Part shown: positions 9,202 through 17,718 of the stretch, piece by piece
Layout: every line of letters begins with the position of its first letter
Position numbering within the stretch: the stretch's first letter is position 1
Assembly: GCF_021049285.1 (NCBI RefSeq)
Contig: NZ_CP088017.1
Location: 3,855,380-3,919,379, forward strand
DNA: 64,000 nt
Direction: 5' to 3'
Origin: Ruania halotolerans
GTDB lineage: Bacteria; Actinomycetota; Actinomycetes; Actinomycetales; Beutenbergiaceae
Notes under the pieces: generated by a model
Database searches by the model: none
What the model was told of the DNA's origin: nothing
Seen by the model: only the letters and a program-made list of their open reading frames with translations
Made by a program: the position numbers and the translations under genes

Positions 9202-10964
9202 CCCTGACGCGCGTCGAAGACCTGCTGGTGCAGGTCGAGGTACTCCGGCAGTCCCATGGCACCGAACGCGGACACGTACTCCTCCCACGCGGCGTCGTCG
9301 TTGATGTCGAGCTCGCCGATGGCGAAGCTCGCCATGTGCTGACGTACGTGACTCTCGATCGAGGTGGCGATGTCCGCGCGACGGGAGGCCTGTGTCTGGT
9401 CGAAGATCAACGACGGAAGGTAGAACTCACGGGGCTGCTGGTAGGGCTCGTACTCCGTGGTCGCGTTGTAGAGGAATACCTCCAGGTCGGGGTTGTCCGG
9501 GTCGGACACTTGACCGAGACGGAAGTCGTTGGAGTTGTAGGCCAAGGCGAGGCCGCCCAGGCTGGTCCCGGCCGGGGCGGGCCAGGTCTCGCGGTCCCAG
9601 ATGGCCTGTTTGCCGTTGATACCGACGTCACCTTCTTCGGCGAAGTTCCAGTTGTCGGTGGTTCCGTTGGCGGCGCGCAGCGAACCCTCGAGAGTGAACA
9701 TGTAGTCGAGCCACTGCACCAGTACCTCGGGGTTCTCGCACTTGCTCGTGATGACGAATGGTCGGCTGCGGTCGGTCTCCCAGTCCCAGTTCGCGTAGCG
9801 CACCCCGTTCGGCCCCTCGAGCGGTGGCACGGAGACGTAATCGCGCCATAGGGCGTCCGGTTCGTCGGAGATATCGGCGAAGAAGCCCCAGTAGTAGCTG
9901 CGCACGAAGCCCAGGCGGCCTTGATTTCCGGCCTGGAGCAGCTCGTCGGAGCTCATCGTGAAGGCGGAGCGGTCCAGGGTGCCGTCGTCGCTGAGGGTGC
10001 GCAGGTAGCGCAGTCCCTCGCGCCACTCATCCTTGTCGGCGACGAACTCGACTTTGCCTTCGTTCAGGCGCAGCCACCCACCACCATCTCCCTCCGAACC
10101 CGGGTTATACAGGAACGAGTTCATGATGTAGTTGTCGATGAAGTCGTTCGGACCGCCGCCGGAGAACGGAATCATCTGGCCGGTGCCGGACGGATCCTGT
10201 TCCTTGAAGAGCTTCAGCACCTCGCGCAGATCCTCGGTGGTCTGCGGCATCTCGGCCCCGACCGCCTCGAGATATTTCTGGTTGATGAACGCCCGCGAGG
10301 GGCTGACCCGGCAGTGGTAACAGTCGTTGGGGACGGCCATCTGGTACTTGTGCCCATCCGTGGCGGTGAGAGCGGCTCCCCACTCGGGGTAGTCCTCCAT
10401 CACCTGGCGCAGCGCCGGTGCGTAGGTCTCGATGAGGTCCTCCAAGGGCTGGAAGACGCCTTGGCTGCCGTACAGGGAGACCTGATCGTTGGTGAAGGGG
10501 ATCATCATGTAGGCGTCCGGCATGTCCCCGGCCGTCATCTGTGCATTCACGCGGGTCAGGTCGGCGTCCTCGTTGAGCACCACGTCGTAGGTGATCGGGA
10601 CGCCGGTCTGTTCCTGCATCCACTGGGTGAACTCGTTGGTGTTCCAATCACCGACGTCGTTCGGGTTGAGCTTGGTGCCGACGGTGAAGGTGGCATCCCC
10701 CGTGTAAAACGGCTCCCTCACATAGGAGCGAGGGCCGACATAGTTCTCCGGGTACTGGATGCCTTCGGTGATCTCCTCGCCGAGCTGCACCTGCTCGACG
10801 CCCTCGACGCCGCTCGCCTCGATCTCGCTCGGCGCCTCGGCCTCAGGGTCGCCGCCGCAGGCGGCGAGGACGCCGGTCGTGGCAAGGGCTCCGGCGCCGG
10901 CGGCACCGTAGCGAAGCAGCGAGCGACGGTCGAGGTCGCGCTCCAGGGGGTTGAACGTAGACAT
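9198..10964 (-). CDS. Extracellular sugar-binding lipoprotein of an ABC importer
   Basis: The 588-residue protein is exported and lipidated: twin arginines at 13-14 in LDRRSLLRYG, a short hydrophobic stretch, and a lipobox LAAC with the lipidated cysteine at C36. It belongs to the large solute-binding proteins (about 550-590 aa) that pair with LplB/YtcP permeases. It is the first gene of the importer subgroup and lies 24 nt downstream of the GH28 gene. The ligand is not readable, but flanking GH28, fucosidase and GH67-like enzymes suggest an acidic or fucosylated plant-type oligosaccharide. Confidence 0.92.
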   Translation of the reverse strand: MSTFNPLERDLDRRSLLRYGAAGAGALATTGVLAACGGDPEAEAPSEIEASGVEGVEQVQLGEEITEGIQYPENYVGPRSYVREPFYTGDATFTVGTKLNPNDVGDWNTNEFTQWMQEQTGVPITYDVVLNEDADLTRVNAQMTAGDMPDAYMMIPFTNDQVSLYGSQGVFQPLEDLIETYAPALRQVMEDYPEWGAALTATDGHKYQMAVPNDCYHCRVSPSRAFINQKYLEAVGAEMPQTTEDLREVLKLFKEQDPSGTGQMIPFSGGGPNDFIDNYIMNSFLYNPGSEGDGGGWLRLNEGKVEFVADKDEWREGLRYLRTLSDDGTLDRSAFTMSSDELLQAGNQGRLGFVRSYYWGFFADISDEPDALWRDYVSVPPLEGPNGVRYANWDWETDRSRPFVITSKCENPEVLVQWLDYMFTLEGSLRAANGTTDNWNFAEEGDVGINGKQAIWDRETWPAPAGTSLGGLALAYNSNDFRLGQVSDPDNPDLEVFLYNATTEYEPYQQPREFYLPSLIFDQTQASRRADIATSIESHVRQHMASFAIGELDINDDAAWEEYVSAFGAMGLPEYLDLHQQVFDARQG

Positions 10965-10988
10965 GGTCTTACCTCTCTTCGTTGAGAC

Positions 10989-12314
10989 TCACGCAGGATG
11001 GACATTCGTCAGCGCCAGGCCGACGACGTTCTCGATCGAGTCCGGCTCAGCCATCGACTCGAACGTGCTGTCACAGATGTGGACGTCAGCGATGGGGCTG
11101 TGGGCGAACCCGGCCAGATGCAGGGCGCGTCGGGCCCGGCCGACCCGGACGTTGGTGATGCGGATGTGGCGCACGGTCGGGGTGCGTGGACCGCGCAGAC
11201 CCTCACCGCGCAGGAAGTTGCAACTGAGGAACTCGCGCTGGAGCTCAGAGGCTTCCACGTCGTCGACGTAGACGTTCTCGACGTACCCGCCTCGTGCGGC
11301 GTTGGTCTTGATGTACAGGCCGTACCAGAGGCCGGGGCCCCCGATCGTGCAGCGGCGCACGTAGACGTCACGGACTCCGGAGGTCAGCTCGCTGCCGATG
11401 GTGAAGGCGCCGTACTTCATGGTCATGGTGCAGTCCTCGATCACCACGTTCCGGCACGGCTCATCGACCCGTTCCGCGTCCTCCTCCCGCCCTGCCTTGA
11501 TGGCAATGGCGTCGTCGCCGACGTCGAACCGGCAGCCCCGGATCACCACGTCGGTACAGGACTCGGGGTCCACGCCGTCGTTGTTGGGGCCGTGGGTGTC
11601 GAGGTGCACATCCTCGACGAGCACACCGGTGCACAGGACGGGGTGAATCTCCCACATCGGCGAGCGAACGATCCGCACGCCCTGCACCCAGACCCCCTCA
11701 CAGCGGTAGAACTCGATGAAGTTCGGCCGGAAGTTCCGCGCCGGTGCCATGACGCGCTCGGCCGGCGGCACGCCCTGGTGCACCAGTTCGACCAGGTGCT
11801 GCCAGTCGCGCTCCTGCTCGACGACGCCCGGGTGCCAGCCGAACTCCTCGAGGCCGCACCACGGCCACCAGTGCTCGGTGTCCGCACCACCGTCGAGGGT
11901 GCCGGAACCGGTCACCGCGACATTCACGGCATCATGGGCGGTGATCAACGGGGAGTACCCCATCATCTCCACGCCCTGCCACCTGGTCAGCACGGGCGGA
12001 AGGTAGCGCTCCGGCTCGGGGATGAACCGGACCGTCGCCCCCGCGCTGACGTGCAGGTCGATGTTGCTGTGCAGACGAATCGGCCCGGTGAGATAGGTAC
12101 CCGCGCCGAGCACCACCCGGCCACCCCCGGCCCGTCGCACGGCGTCGATGGCGGCTGCGATCGCGGCGGAGCAGTCGGTCACGCCGTCGGCGAGGGCGCC
12201 GTGATCCTCCACCCGCGCCTCGTGACGGGGGAAGGTCGGTGCCTGCACCCGGCGCACGATGGCATCGGCCCGGTGCCAGCCGGGGCCGTTGTCCTGCCAG
12301 TCGTCGAGGTGCAT
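10989..12314 (-). CDS. Glycoside hydrolase family 28 (polygalacturonase-like), cytosolic
   Basis: The 441-residue right-handed beta-helix enzyme shows the GH28 signature blocks in order: NNDGVDPES (244-252), GDDAIAIK (266-273), a diverged YGAFTIGSE (301-309, normally G-H-G-x-S-I-G-S) and YIKT (334-337). The missing GHG histidine suggests a changed specificity, for example rhamnogalacturonan- or xylogalacturonan-type oligomers, or an exo enzyme. No signal peptide is present, so it works on imported oligomers. The start at 12314 is the first residue of the family-like region; a longer frame upstream shadows the acetyltransferase gene. Confidence 0.88.
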   Translation of the reverse strand: MHLDDWQDNGPGWHRADAIVRRVQAPTFPRHEARVEDHGALADGVTDCSAAIAAAIDAVRRAGGGRVVLGAGTYLTGPIRLHSNIDLHVSAGATVRFIPEPERYLPPVLTRWQGVEMMGYSPLITAHDAVNVAVTGSGTLDGGADTEHWWPWCGLEEFGWHPGVVEQERDWQHLVELVHQGVPPAERVMAPARNFRPNFIEFYRCEGVWVQGVRIVRSPMWEIHPVLCTGVLVEDVHLDTHGPNNDGVDPESCTDVVIRGCRFDVGDDAIAIKAGREEDAERVDEPCRNVVIEDCTMTMKYGAFTIGSELTSGVRDVYVRRCTIGGPGLWYGLYIKTNAARGGYVENVYVDDVEASELQREFLSCNFLRGEGLRGPRTPTVRHIRITNVRVGRARRALHLAGFAHSPIADVHICDSTFESMAEPDSIENVVGLALTNVHPA

Positions 12315-12337
12315 CGTTGCCTTTCGTTCCCACGTCC

Positions 12338-12395
12338 TCGTGCGATCAGATACTCGGAAGGTACTATGTATGACCCTTATGGTCAAGGTCGTACC
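12338..12395 (-). promoter_or_regulatory. Probable promoter/operator of the GH28-transporter-fucosidase operon
   Basis: The gap between the two minus-strand subgroups holds nested inverted repeats: outer GGTAC (12360-12364) with GTACC (12391-12395), and inner TGACC (12371-12375) with GGTCA (12381-12385). On the minus strand the inner arm reads TTGACC, a plausible -35 box. Between this and the GH28 start lies TCGTGCGATCAGATAC (12338-12353), nearly repeated in the divergent regulator promoter at 16950-16967. Likely target of the local GntR protein; this is inference. Confidence 0.45.
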
Positions 12396-12429
12396 TATGA
12401 TGTATGCCGTCAGGCATTGAGTCGATTCA

Positions 12430-14154
12430 TCACAGGGCCAGCGAACCCGCTGGTTCGGGTCGATGAATCCCACTGGGGCGGTAGTTGAGCGAGCGGCCGA
12501 CGCCAATGAGGTCAGCGAGATACCAGACGATGGCCAACCACATCTCCGTCCCGCGCAGGCCCGGGGTCTCGGCCAGGGGGTCGCGTCCGGTACCGGACTC
12601 GGCCGCGAAGCCGAAACCCTCTCCAGGCCGCCAGTGGCCCAGTGCATCGGACAGCAGCCTGGTCGCCACCTGCCGGATCTCGTGCTGGCGATACGCACCG
12701 GTCCGGCCCGCCAGCCACAACGGGTGCGCGACATCCAGCACGTTGCATGCGTTCTGGCGGTCGGGGCTGAAGTAGCGGGCGTCCTGGGCGTGCGCGAGCA
12801 CCGTGTCCACGACGCGCTCGGGATGCGGCAGGGGCAGCCCGAACTGGGCGAACGACCCTCGCGAGGTGCGGTAGAACCCGTTGACGGTCTCCAGCCGGCC
12901 CGAGCGCGGGTCGTCGGCGCCCCACATCCCCGTCCTCGGGTCCACGTGGGTGTGCAACCAGCCGAACAGCCCGGCCGCGGTGGCGGCACTGTGTGGTGTC
13001 CCGGCGCGGGTATTCCACAGCAACGCCGTACCGAGCATGTCGGCGACGTTGCTGCTGCGCCAGGGGCTACCGCGCCACGGCAGCGAGTCCAGGAGCTCGA
13101 CCAGTCCATCGGCGGCGAGCCGGTCCACCGCGTGGATCGGGTGGGCGAAGCCTGCTCCGAGCACCTCGAGGGCGTACCCGACGCAGAGCACGTGATAGTG
13201 CGCATCGTCGACGCTCAGATCGGTCACCGTCGGACCGGGCCGCCCGGACGCGTCGAGCTCGGCGATCATGCCGGAGACCGGGTCCTGCAGCCCGCGCAGC
13301 CACGCGACGTGCTCTTCGCGGCTCAGCTGTGACGGGACGTCGCCGGTCAGGTAGGCCGCCACCTCGACGGCGTCGCAATGGGCGCGTACCGACGGCGGGT
13401 GCCCCGGCGCATCGACGTACCGGCCAGTGGCCGCGTCCCAGGATCTTGCGAGCACCTCCTCCGCCTGCTCGCGCACCATCTGGTCGAACGCGCGCAGCTG
13501 CTCGGCCAGTGCGGGTTCATCGGCAGGCGAGGAGGCGGCCGTGAGCGGAGCGAGCTCGGGCACCCGCCACTTGCGCACCGTCGCCGGGTTCCCGGCGACG
13601 ATCGCCCCGGCCGGCACGTCCTTGGTCACGATCGACCCAGCTCCGACGACGGCGCGGTCACCGATCGTGATCCCGTCCAGGACCATCACGTGCGAACCGA
13701 TCCAGACGTCGTCGCCGATGGTGATGCCCCGCTGGGAGGTCGGCTGCTTGAAGACGGGCAGGTCCGGGTCGGTGATCGTGTGGTTGAAGGCCAGCATCGA
13801 CGTGTGGGCGCCGATCCGCACCGAGTGGCCGAGCCGGATGTTTCCCCGGATCACGCAGAACGGGTTGATCGTGCAGTTCGGGCCCGTCAGCAGCGTGCCC
13901 GTCAAGTAGGCGTGCCCGGAGATGTAGGAGCTGCGCCCGAGCGTCAGCGTCTCTACCTGGATGGCGGCCAGCGGTGAGATGAAGCACCGCTCACCGATCG
14001 AGGAGTCCGGCCGCGAGCGCAGGAACTGCTCTTGCTGGGCGAGCTGCTCGGCCTTCTGCTCTTCGCTGGCCTCAACCCAGAAGAACCAGGAGGAGTAGTC
14101 GTAGTGGTCGCGGTCGAAGGGGTTCGTCTCGATACCGGTCCTGGTCTCGCTCAT
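12430..14154 (-). CDS. Hexapeptide-repeat O-acetyltransferase fused to an alpha/alpha-toroid-like domain
   Basis: Residues about 50-195 form a left-handed beta-helix acetyltransferase of the LacA/maltose-O-acetyltransferase type: repeated I-G-x-x sextets (VRIGAHTSM, ITIGDDVWIGSHVMV, ITIGDRAVVGAGSIVTKDV) and a likely catalytic histidine H125 in LAFNHTI. Residues about 215-574 are a helical domain with WLRGLQDPVSGMIAE and repeated Trp/Gly-rich turns, resembling the alpha/alpha toroids of terpene cyclases and unsaturated-glucuronyl hydrolases. The usual acetyltransferase is only about 190 aa, so this is a fusion. It overlaps the GH67-like gene by 4 nt (ATGA). Acetyl transfer to, or recognition of, a sugar is inferred. 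Confidence 0.8.
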   Translation of the reverse strand: MSETRTGIETNPFDRDHYDYSSWFFWVEASEEQKAEQLAQQEQFLRSRPDSSIGERCFISPLAAIQVETLTLGRSSYISGHAYLTGTLLTGPNCTINPFCVIRGNIRLGHSVRIGAHTSMLAFNHTITDPDLPVFKQPTSQRGITIGDDVWIGSHVMVLDGITIGDRAVVGAGSIVTKDVPAGAIVAGNPATVRKWRVPELAPLTAASSPADEPALAEQLRAFDQMVREQAEEVLARSWDAATGRYVDAPGHPPSVRAHCDAVEVAAYLTGDVPSQLSREEHVAWLRGLQDPVSGMIAELDASGRPGPTVTDLSVDDAHYHVLCVGYALEVLGAGFAHPIHAVDRLAADGLVELLDSLPWRGSPWRSSNVADMLGTALLWNTRAGTPHSAATAAGLFGWLHTHVDPRTGMWGADDPRSGRLETVNGFYRTSRGSFAQFGLPLPHPERVVDTVLAHAQDARYFSPDRQNACNVLDVAHPLWLAGRTGAYRQHEIRQVATRLLSDALGHWRPGEGFGFAAESGTGRDPLAETPGLRGTEMWLAIVWYLADLIGVGRSLNYRPSGIHRPEPAGSLAL

Positions 14155-16886
14155 GCCATGCTCCTGATCGGGTTCTCGTACAGCCAGTCGAAGGAGTCCT
14201 CGCGCTCGGTGCCTGAGACGCTGCGACCGGTGAACTCCTGGTCGGCGGCGACAGCGCCGAGGATCACGTACGCACCGCGGCCGGGGGCGAAGGTGTGCCG
14301 GCCCGCTTCGTAGCGGAAGGCGTGCACGTCCACTGCCGGGTTCCAGGAGACGGTCACCGCTGAGGTCAGCACCGGGGTGAGTCCGCCCCGCTCGTCGGCG
14401 TGCGTGTTCGTCTCCAGATCCGGCACCTGCAGCCAGGTGGGGCTGGAGTCCTTGAAGTAGCCGACCAACAGGTGCCCGTCCTGCGCCAACGAGAACTCCA
14501 CGCTCGCCTCGCCGCCGAGCACCGCAGACTTGGCGAACCGGACCCCGCGCAGGCCGGTCAGCTCCTCGGCGAGGGCGACCACCGGCTCGTCCACGTCGTC
14601 GAACAGCGCCTTCCCCTCCGCCACCTCGAAGACCTCGCCGCCGGCGTGAACCGTCAGGTCGATCCCGCGGAATCTGCCCGGTAATGCCGGGCGCTCCGCG
14701 ACGGCCGGCGGGAGGTCGCCACGGGCGAGGATCTCGGCGTTGGCCCGCAGGTTGGCCAGCTCGGCCTCATACTCGGGCAGGCATTGCTGCCAGTGCCCGT
14801 ACACCTTGCCGTTCGGGAACGGGATCTTGCGCTGCGGCGTCTGCATGCTGTTCGCGTACCAGTAGGTGCCGGCCGTCAGGCCGGCCAGGCGGCGGTACAC
14901 CTCCACGCTCGCCTCGACCAGGGAGACCGCCTCCCGCAGCCGGCCGGCGATGGCGAGAGGTTCACCCGCGAAAGTGGCCCGGGCGCGCAGGATCTCGACG
15001 GCGGCCCGCACCCTCAGGTCGTAGAAGTCGGCCAGCAGCGCGATGGCTTGCGCGTCCCCGGCGAGCCGCTCGTACTCGGCTCCCCCGGTGCGCACTGCGG
15101 CACGCCCTGCGTCCACGGCGGCCTGCGCCCGCGAGGCGAAGCGCACCGCGTCCTCGACGACGTCCAGCGGGGTCTCCCCGATGTGCGTGCCCCCGGCCAC
15201 CTCAGTCGCGACGAACTCCTCCAGCCGCTCCCCCGCCGGCGCGTGGGAGAGCCACAGGTCGTCGTAGGCGCGGTGCCGGGCCGGGTTGGTGAGCTGGCTG
15301 AGCGTCATCCCGAGGCTGAGGGTCTGGCGGTTGCCCTCGGTGATCCCCAGGCGCCGCACCAGTCGCGGCGCGACCTGACCCATCGCCTCGAGCGTCTCGA
15401 GCGCTGCCGCTCCGGCAGCTTCCGAACCGAACTGCCCGGCGAGGCGCCCGGTCCAGTAGCGGCGCTCGTCGTCGGCATCCCGGTCGCACTTCCAGGCGTA
15501 GCGGTGCCAGGCCTCGAACCAGATCCAGTCCCGGTCGAGCTGACGCAGTCTCGGCTCCGCCTTGTCCGGTGAGAGCGGCCACTCCCAGTAGAACAGCGGG
15601 TACAGGTGGAGCCCGTTGCTGTCGAGGCGGTGGCGGATGGCGCGGACGCTGCGCTGGATGAAGGTGACGGCACCGTACCGGAACGGTTCGAGGTCGGCCA
15701 GGATGTGGATGTTGACCACATGGACCCCACCGAGCGAGGCGAGGTAGCGGTGGGTGCGCTGCCACTTCCCGCGCGGATTCCACGTGGTGAGGGACTCGCC
15801 GTTGTACTTGGCCTCGGTGTGCAGTGCCGGATACCGGCCGGCGGTGGCCTCGATCACCGGCTTCGGGTCCAGGGAGTGCGCACGGAGCAGGATCGGTGGT
15901 GGCGCCTGGGCGCCGGCGGCCGCCACACCATCCTCGACGGCGGGCAGGATCGTCTCGGTGAACCACTCGGTGCCGTAGAGGTCGCCCTGCAGCACCTCAC
16001 CCAGGCAGACGTACAGCCCCACCTGCGGGAAGTCGCGGACGAAGTCGGTCAGGACCGCTCTGGTGTACCGCGAGGTGAGCTCGGTCGGCCGGGGCTGGTG
16101 CAAGGGGATGTCGTGATGCCGCGCGAACGGCAGCGGGATGTGGATGTTGTAGAACATCAGGAACAGCTGGATTCCGCGGCGGCCGGCCTCGGCCACCATC
16201 CAGGCGAGAGTCTCCCGGTTGAGCGCGAGTTCGTCCGGGGTCACCTCGAGCGCTTCCGGGTACTGCGCCGTCTGCACGAACGAGGCGAACGGGTGCCCAC
16301 TCCACAGGTAGATGACGTTGGCGCGCTGGGAAAGCAGCGTCTCGAACATCTCCAACCAGAGGTCGCGGTCGTAGAACCAGCCGAAGCGGTCGGGGGTGAT
16401 CGGGTACTCATACACCTGCCGCGGCGGTTCCACCTCGGTGAGCTGGAGCCCGATCGCCGGCCCACGCAGCTCCAGGTCGGGGGTCTGGCCGGCCTCGAGG
16501 TCCCACGGGATCCCGCCCTCGGCGGCGATCAGCCGAGCCAGCTCCAGGCAGCCGTAGAGCACACCGACGTCGTCGCCGCCGGTCACCACCAGGATCCGGC
16601 CCGGGAGCATGCTCAGATAGAAGCCGTTCGGACCCGGTGCCCCGGTGTTGTAGAGCAACCACTCCTGCTCCTCCAGCGCGGTGATCGCGGGCGCCGTGCG
16701 AGCACCGACAACGACGCACACCTCCCCGCCCTGCGGACGCCGGATCGCGGTGCCGAGCGGTTCGTTCCGGTAGTCGAGCCCCGTGTCGGCCAGGGCACGG
16801 CCGAGCATCTCGATCCCGTGCTGTGCAGCGGGACCGACATCGGCGGCCGGGCTGATCACGACGGCGTGCTGCGCTGAGCCGGACAC
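14151..16886 (-). CDS. Large GH67/GH20-like glycoside hydrolase-type protein
   Basis: The 911-residue protein has an N-terminal domain (about 1-140) like the GH67/GH20b accessory fold, ending in TGGDDVGVLYGCLELARLIA and a GIPWDLE segment. A probable TIM barrel (about 150-560) follows, with ANVIYLWSGHPF, GIQLFLMFYNIHIPLPFARH and CLGEVLQGDLYGTEWF. The rest is helical, then beta-rich. It lacks a signal peptide. GTG at 16886 is chosen because GGGAG lies 7 nt upstream; frames further out are Arg/Ser-rich and run into the regulator gene. An alpha-glucuronidase-like role is possible, but the catalytic residues could not be fixed. Confidence 0.75.
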   Translation of the reverse strand: MSGSAQHAVVISPAADVGPAAQHGIEMLGRALADTGLDYRNEPLGTAIRRPQGGEVCVVVGARTAPAITALEEQEWLLYNTGAPGPNGFYLSMLPGRILVVTGGDDVGVLYGCLELARLIAAEGGIPWDLEAGQTPDLELRGPAIGLQLTEVEPPRQVYEYPITPDRFGWFYDRDLWLEMFETLLSQRANVIYLWSGHPFASFVQTAQYPEALEVTPDELALNRETLAWMVAEAGRRGIQLFLMFYNIHIPLPFARHHDIPLHQPRPTELTSRYTRAVLTDFVRDFPQVGLYVCLGEVLQGDLYGTEWFTETILPAVEDGVAAAGAQAPPPILLRAHSLDPKPVIEATAGRYPALHTEAKYNGESLTTWNPRGKWQRTHRYLASLGGVHVVNIHILADLEPFRYGAVTFIQRSVRAIRHRLDSNGLHLYPLFYWEWPLSPDKAEPRLRQLDRDWIWFEAWHRYAWKCDRDADDERRYWTGRLAGQFGSEAAGAAALETLEAMGQVAPRLVRRLGITEGNRQTLSLGMTLSQLTNPARHRAYDDLWLSHAPAGERLEEFVATEVAGGTHIGETPLDVVEDAVRFASRAQAAVDAGRAAVRTGGAEYERLAGDAQAIALLADFYDLRVRAAVEILRARATFAGEPLAIAGRLREAVSLVEASVEVYRRLAGLTAGTYWYANSMQTPQRKIPFPNGKVYGHWQQCLPEYEAELANLRANAEILARGDLPPAVAERPALPGRFRGIDLTVHAGGEVFEVAEGKALFDDVDEPVVALAEELTGLRGVRFAKSAVLGGEASVEFSLAQDGHLLVGYFKDSSPTWLQVPDLETNTHADERGGLTPVLTSAVTVSWNPAVDVHAFRYEAGRHTFAPGRGAYVILGAVAADQEFTGRSVSGTEREDSFDWLYENPIRSMA

Positions 16887-16948
16887 AAAGAACTCCCGTA
16901 GTTCTGCTCGGTGGTCTCGCCGATCGCGGGCGAGACGGCGACGATAGC

Positions 16949-16980
16949 ATCGTGCGATACCAGATACAATGTCTTGCGAT
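16949..16980. promoter_or_regulatory. Divergent promoter/operator region between GH67-like and GntR genes
   Basis: The 115-bp gap between divergent operons contains the palindrome ATCGTGCGAT (16949-16958), then CAGATAC (16961-16967) and a second TTGCGAT. TACAAT at 16964-16969 is a plausible plus-strand -10 box for the regulator. The TCGTGCGAT...CAGATAC combination also occurs at 12338-12353 before the GH28 gene. A GntR-FCD operator is the simplest reading. Confidence 0.45.
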
Positions 16981-17001
16981 CGAAGGGTGAGACTGGTAAA
17001 G

Positions 17002-17718
17002 ATGGGTCGCATGACCCCACCACCGGCGGTGGCTGAGCCGCCCTCTCGACCGGCGCTCGCCCTCGAACAGCCCGTCTCCCGAGGCGATCGCGTCCGCGAC
17101 GTCATCCAGGCGGCGATCCTTGATGCACGCCTGCCGCAGGGCACCCCGCTGGTCGAGCGGGAGCTTTCCGCCATGCTCGGAGTCTCGAAGACCCCGATTC
17201 GCGAGGCGCTCAAGCAACTGCAGTCCAGCGGCCTGGTCGTCTCCACCGCCTATCAGGGGATGCGGGTGCGGGTCCTCGACGCCGCGATCGTGCGTGAGGT
17301 GACCGATGCCCGGCTCGCTGTCGAGCCGCAGGCGGTCCGGATGGCGATCAACTCCCGGGGCGCGAGCCGCTTCGAGGAGGCACGTGGCCTTCTCGCCCGC
17401 ACCGAAGCCTTGGTCAGTGCGGACGACACCGCCGAGCTCAGCGTGACCAACCGCGCATTTCACCGCTGTCTCTACGCCGCCTGCGGCAACGATCTGCTCA
17501 TCGACTTCCTCGACAAGTTGCAGGCGCTGAGCAGCTTCATCGCCACCGCCGGCTGGCACGTGCAGGCGACCTACGACGAGGAGCTCACCGAGCACACCCG
17601 GCTCTTGGAGGCGTTCGAGCGGGCCGACGTCGAGTCGGCCACCACGCTGCTGCGCAGTCACATCAGCACTGCAGCAGCGGGCACTCTCCGCGCGCTCGAG
17701 AACGGGTCGCACGCGTGA
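17002..17718 (+). CDS. GntR family transcriptional regulator, FCD subfamily
   Basis: The 238-residue regulator has an N-terminal winged helix with VRDVIQAAILDARLPQGTPL and ELSAMLGVSKTPIREALKQL (about residues 30-75), followed by a helical FCD effector domain; FHRCLYAACGND carries the conserved histidine region. FCD proteins usually respond to sugar acids or carboxylates, which suits its place at the head of a sugar-acid operon and opposite the glycosidase operon. The ATG at 17002 is preceded by AGGGTGAG; a second ATG at 17011 is possible. It overlaps the dehydratase gene as GTGA. Confidence 0.92.
   Translation: MGRMTPPPAVAEPPSRPALALEQPVSRGDRVRDVIQAAILDARLPQGTPLVERELSAMLGVSKTPIREALKQLQSSGLVVSTAYQGMRVRVLDAAIVREVTDARLAVEPQAVRMAINSRGASRFEEARGLLARTEALVSADDTAELSVTNRAFHRCLYAACGNDLLIDFLDKLQALSSFIATAGWHVQATYDEELTEHTRLLEAFERADVESATTLLRSHISTAAAGTLRALENGSHA

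Noticed and set aside
10989-13205. A 738-codon frame suggesting a very long GH28 protein
   Set aside because: The part above 12314 is Arg/Ser/Thr-rich and lies over the acetyltransferase gene in another frame; GH28 homology starts at 12314.
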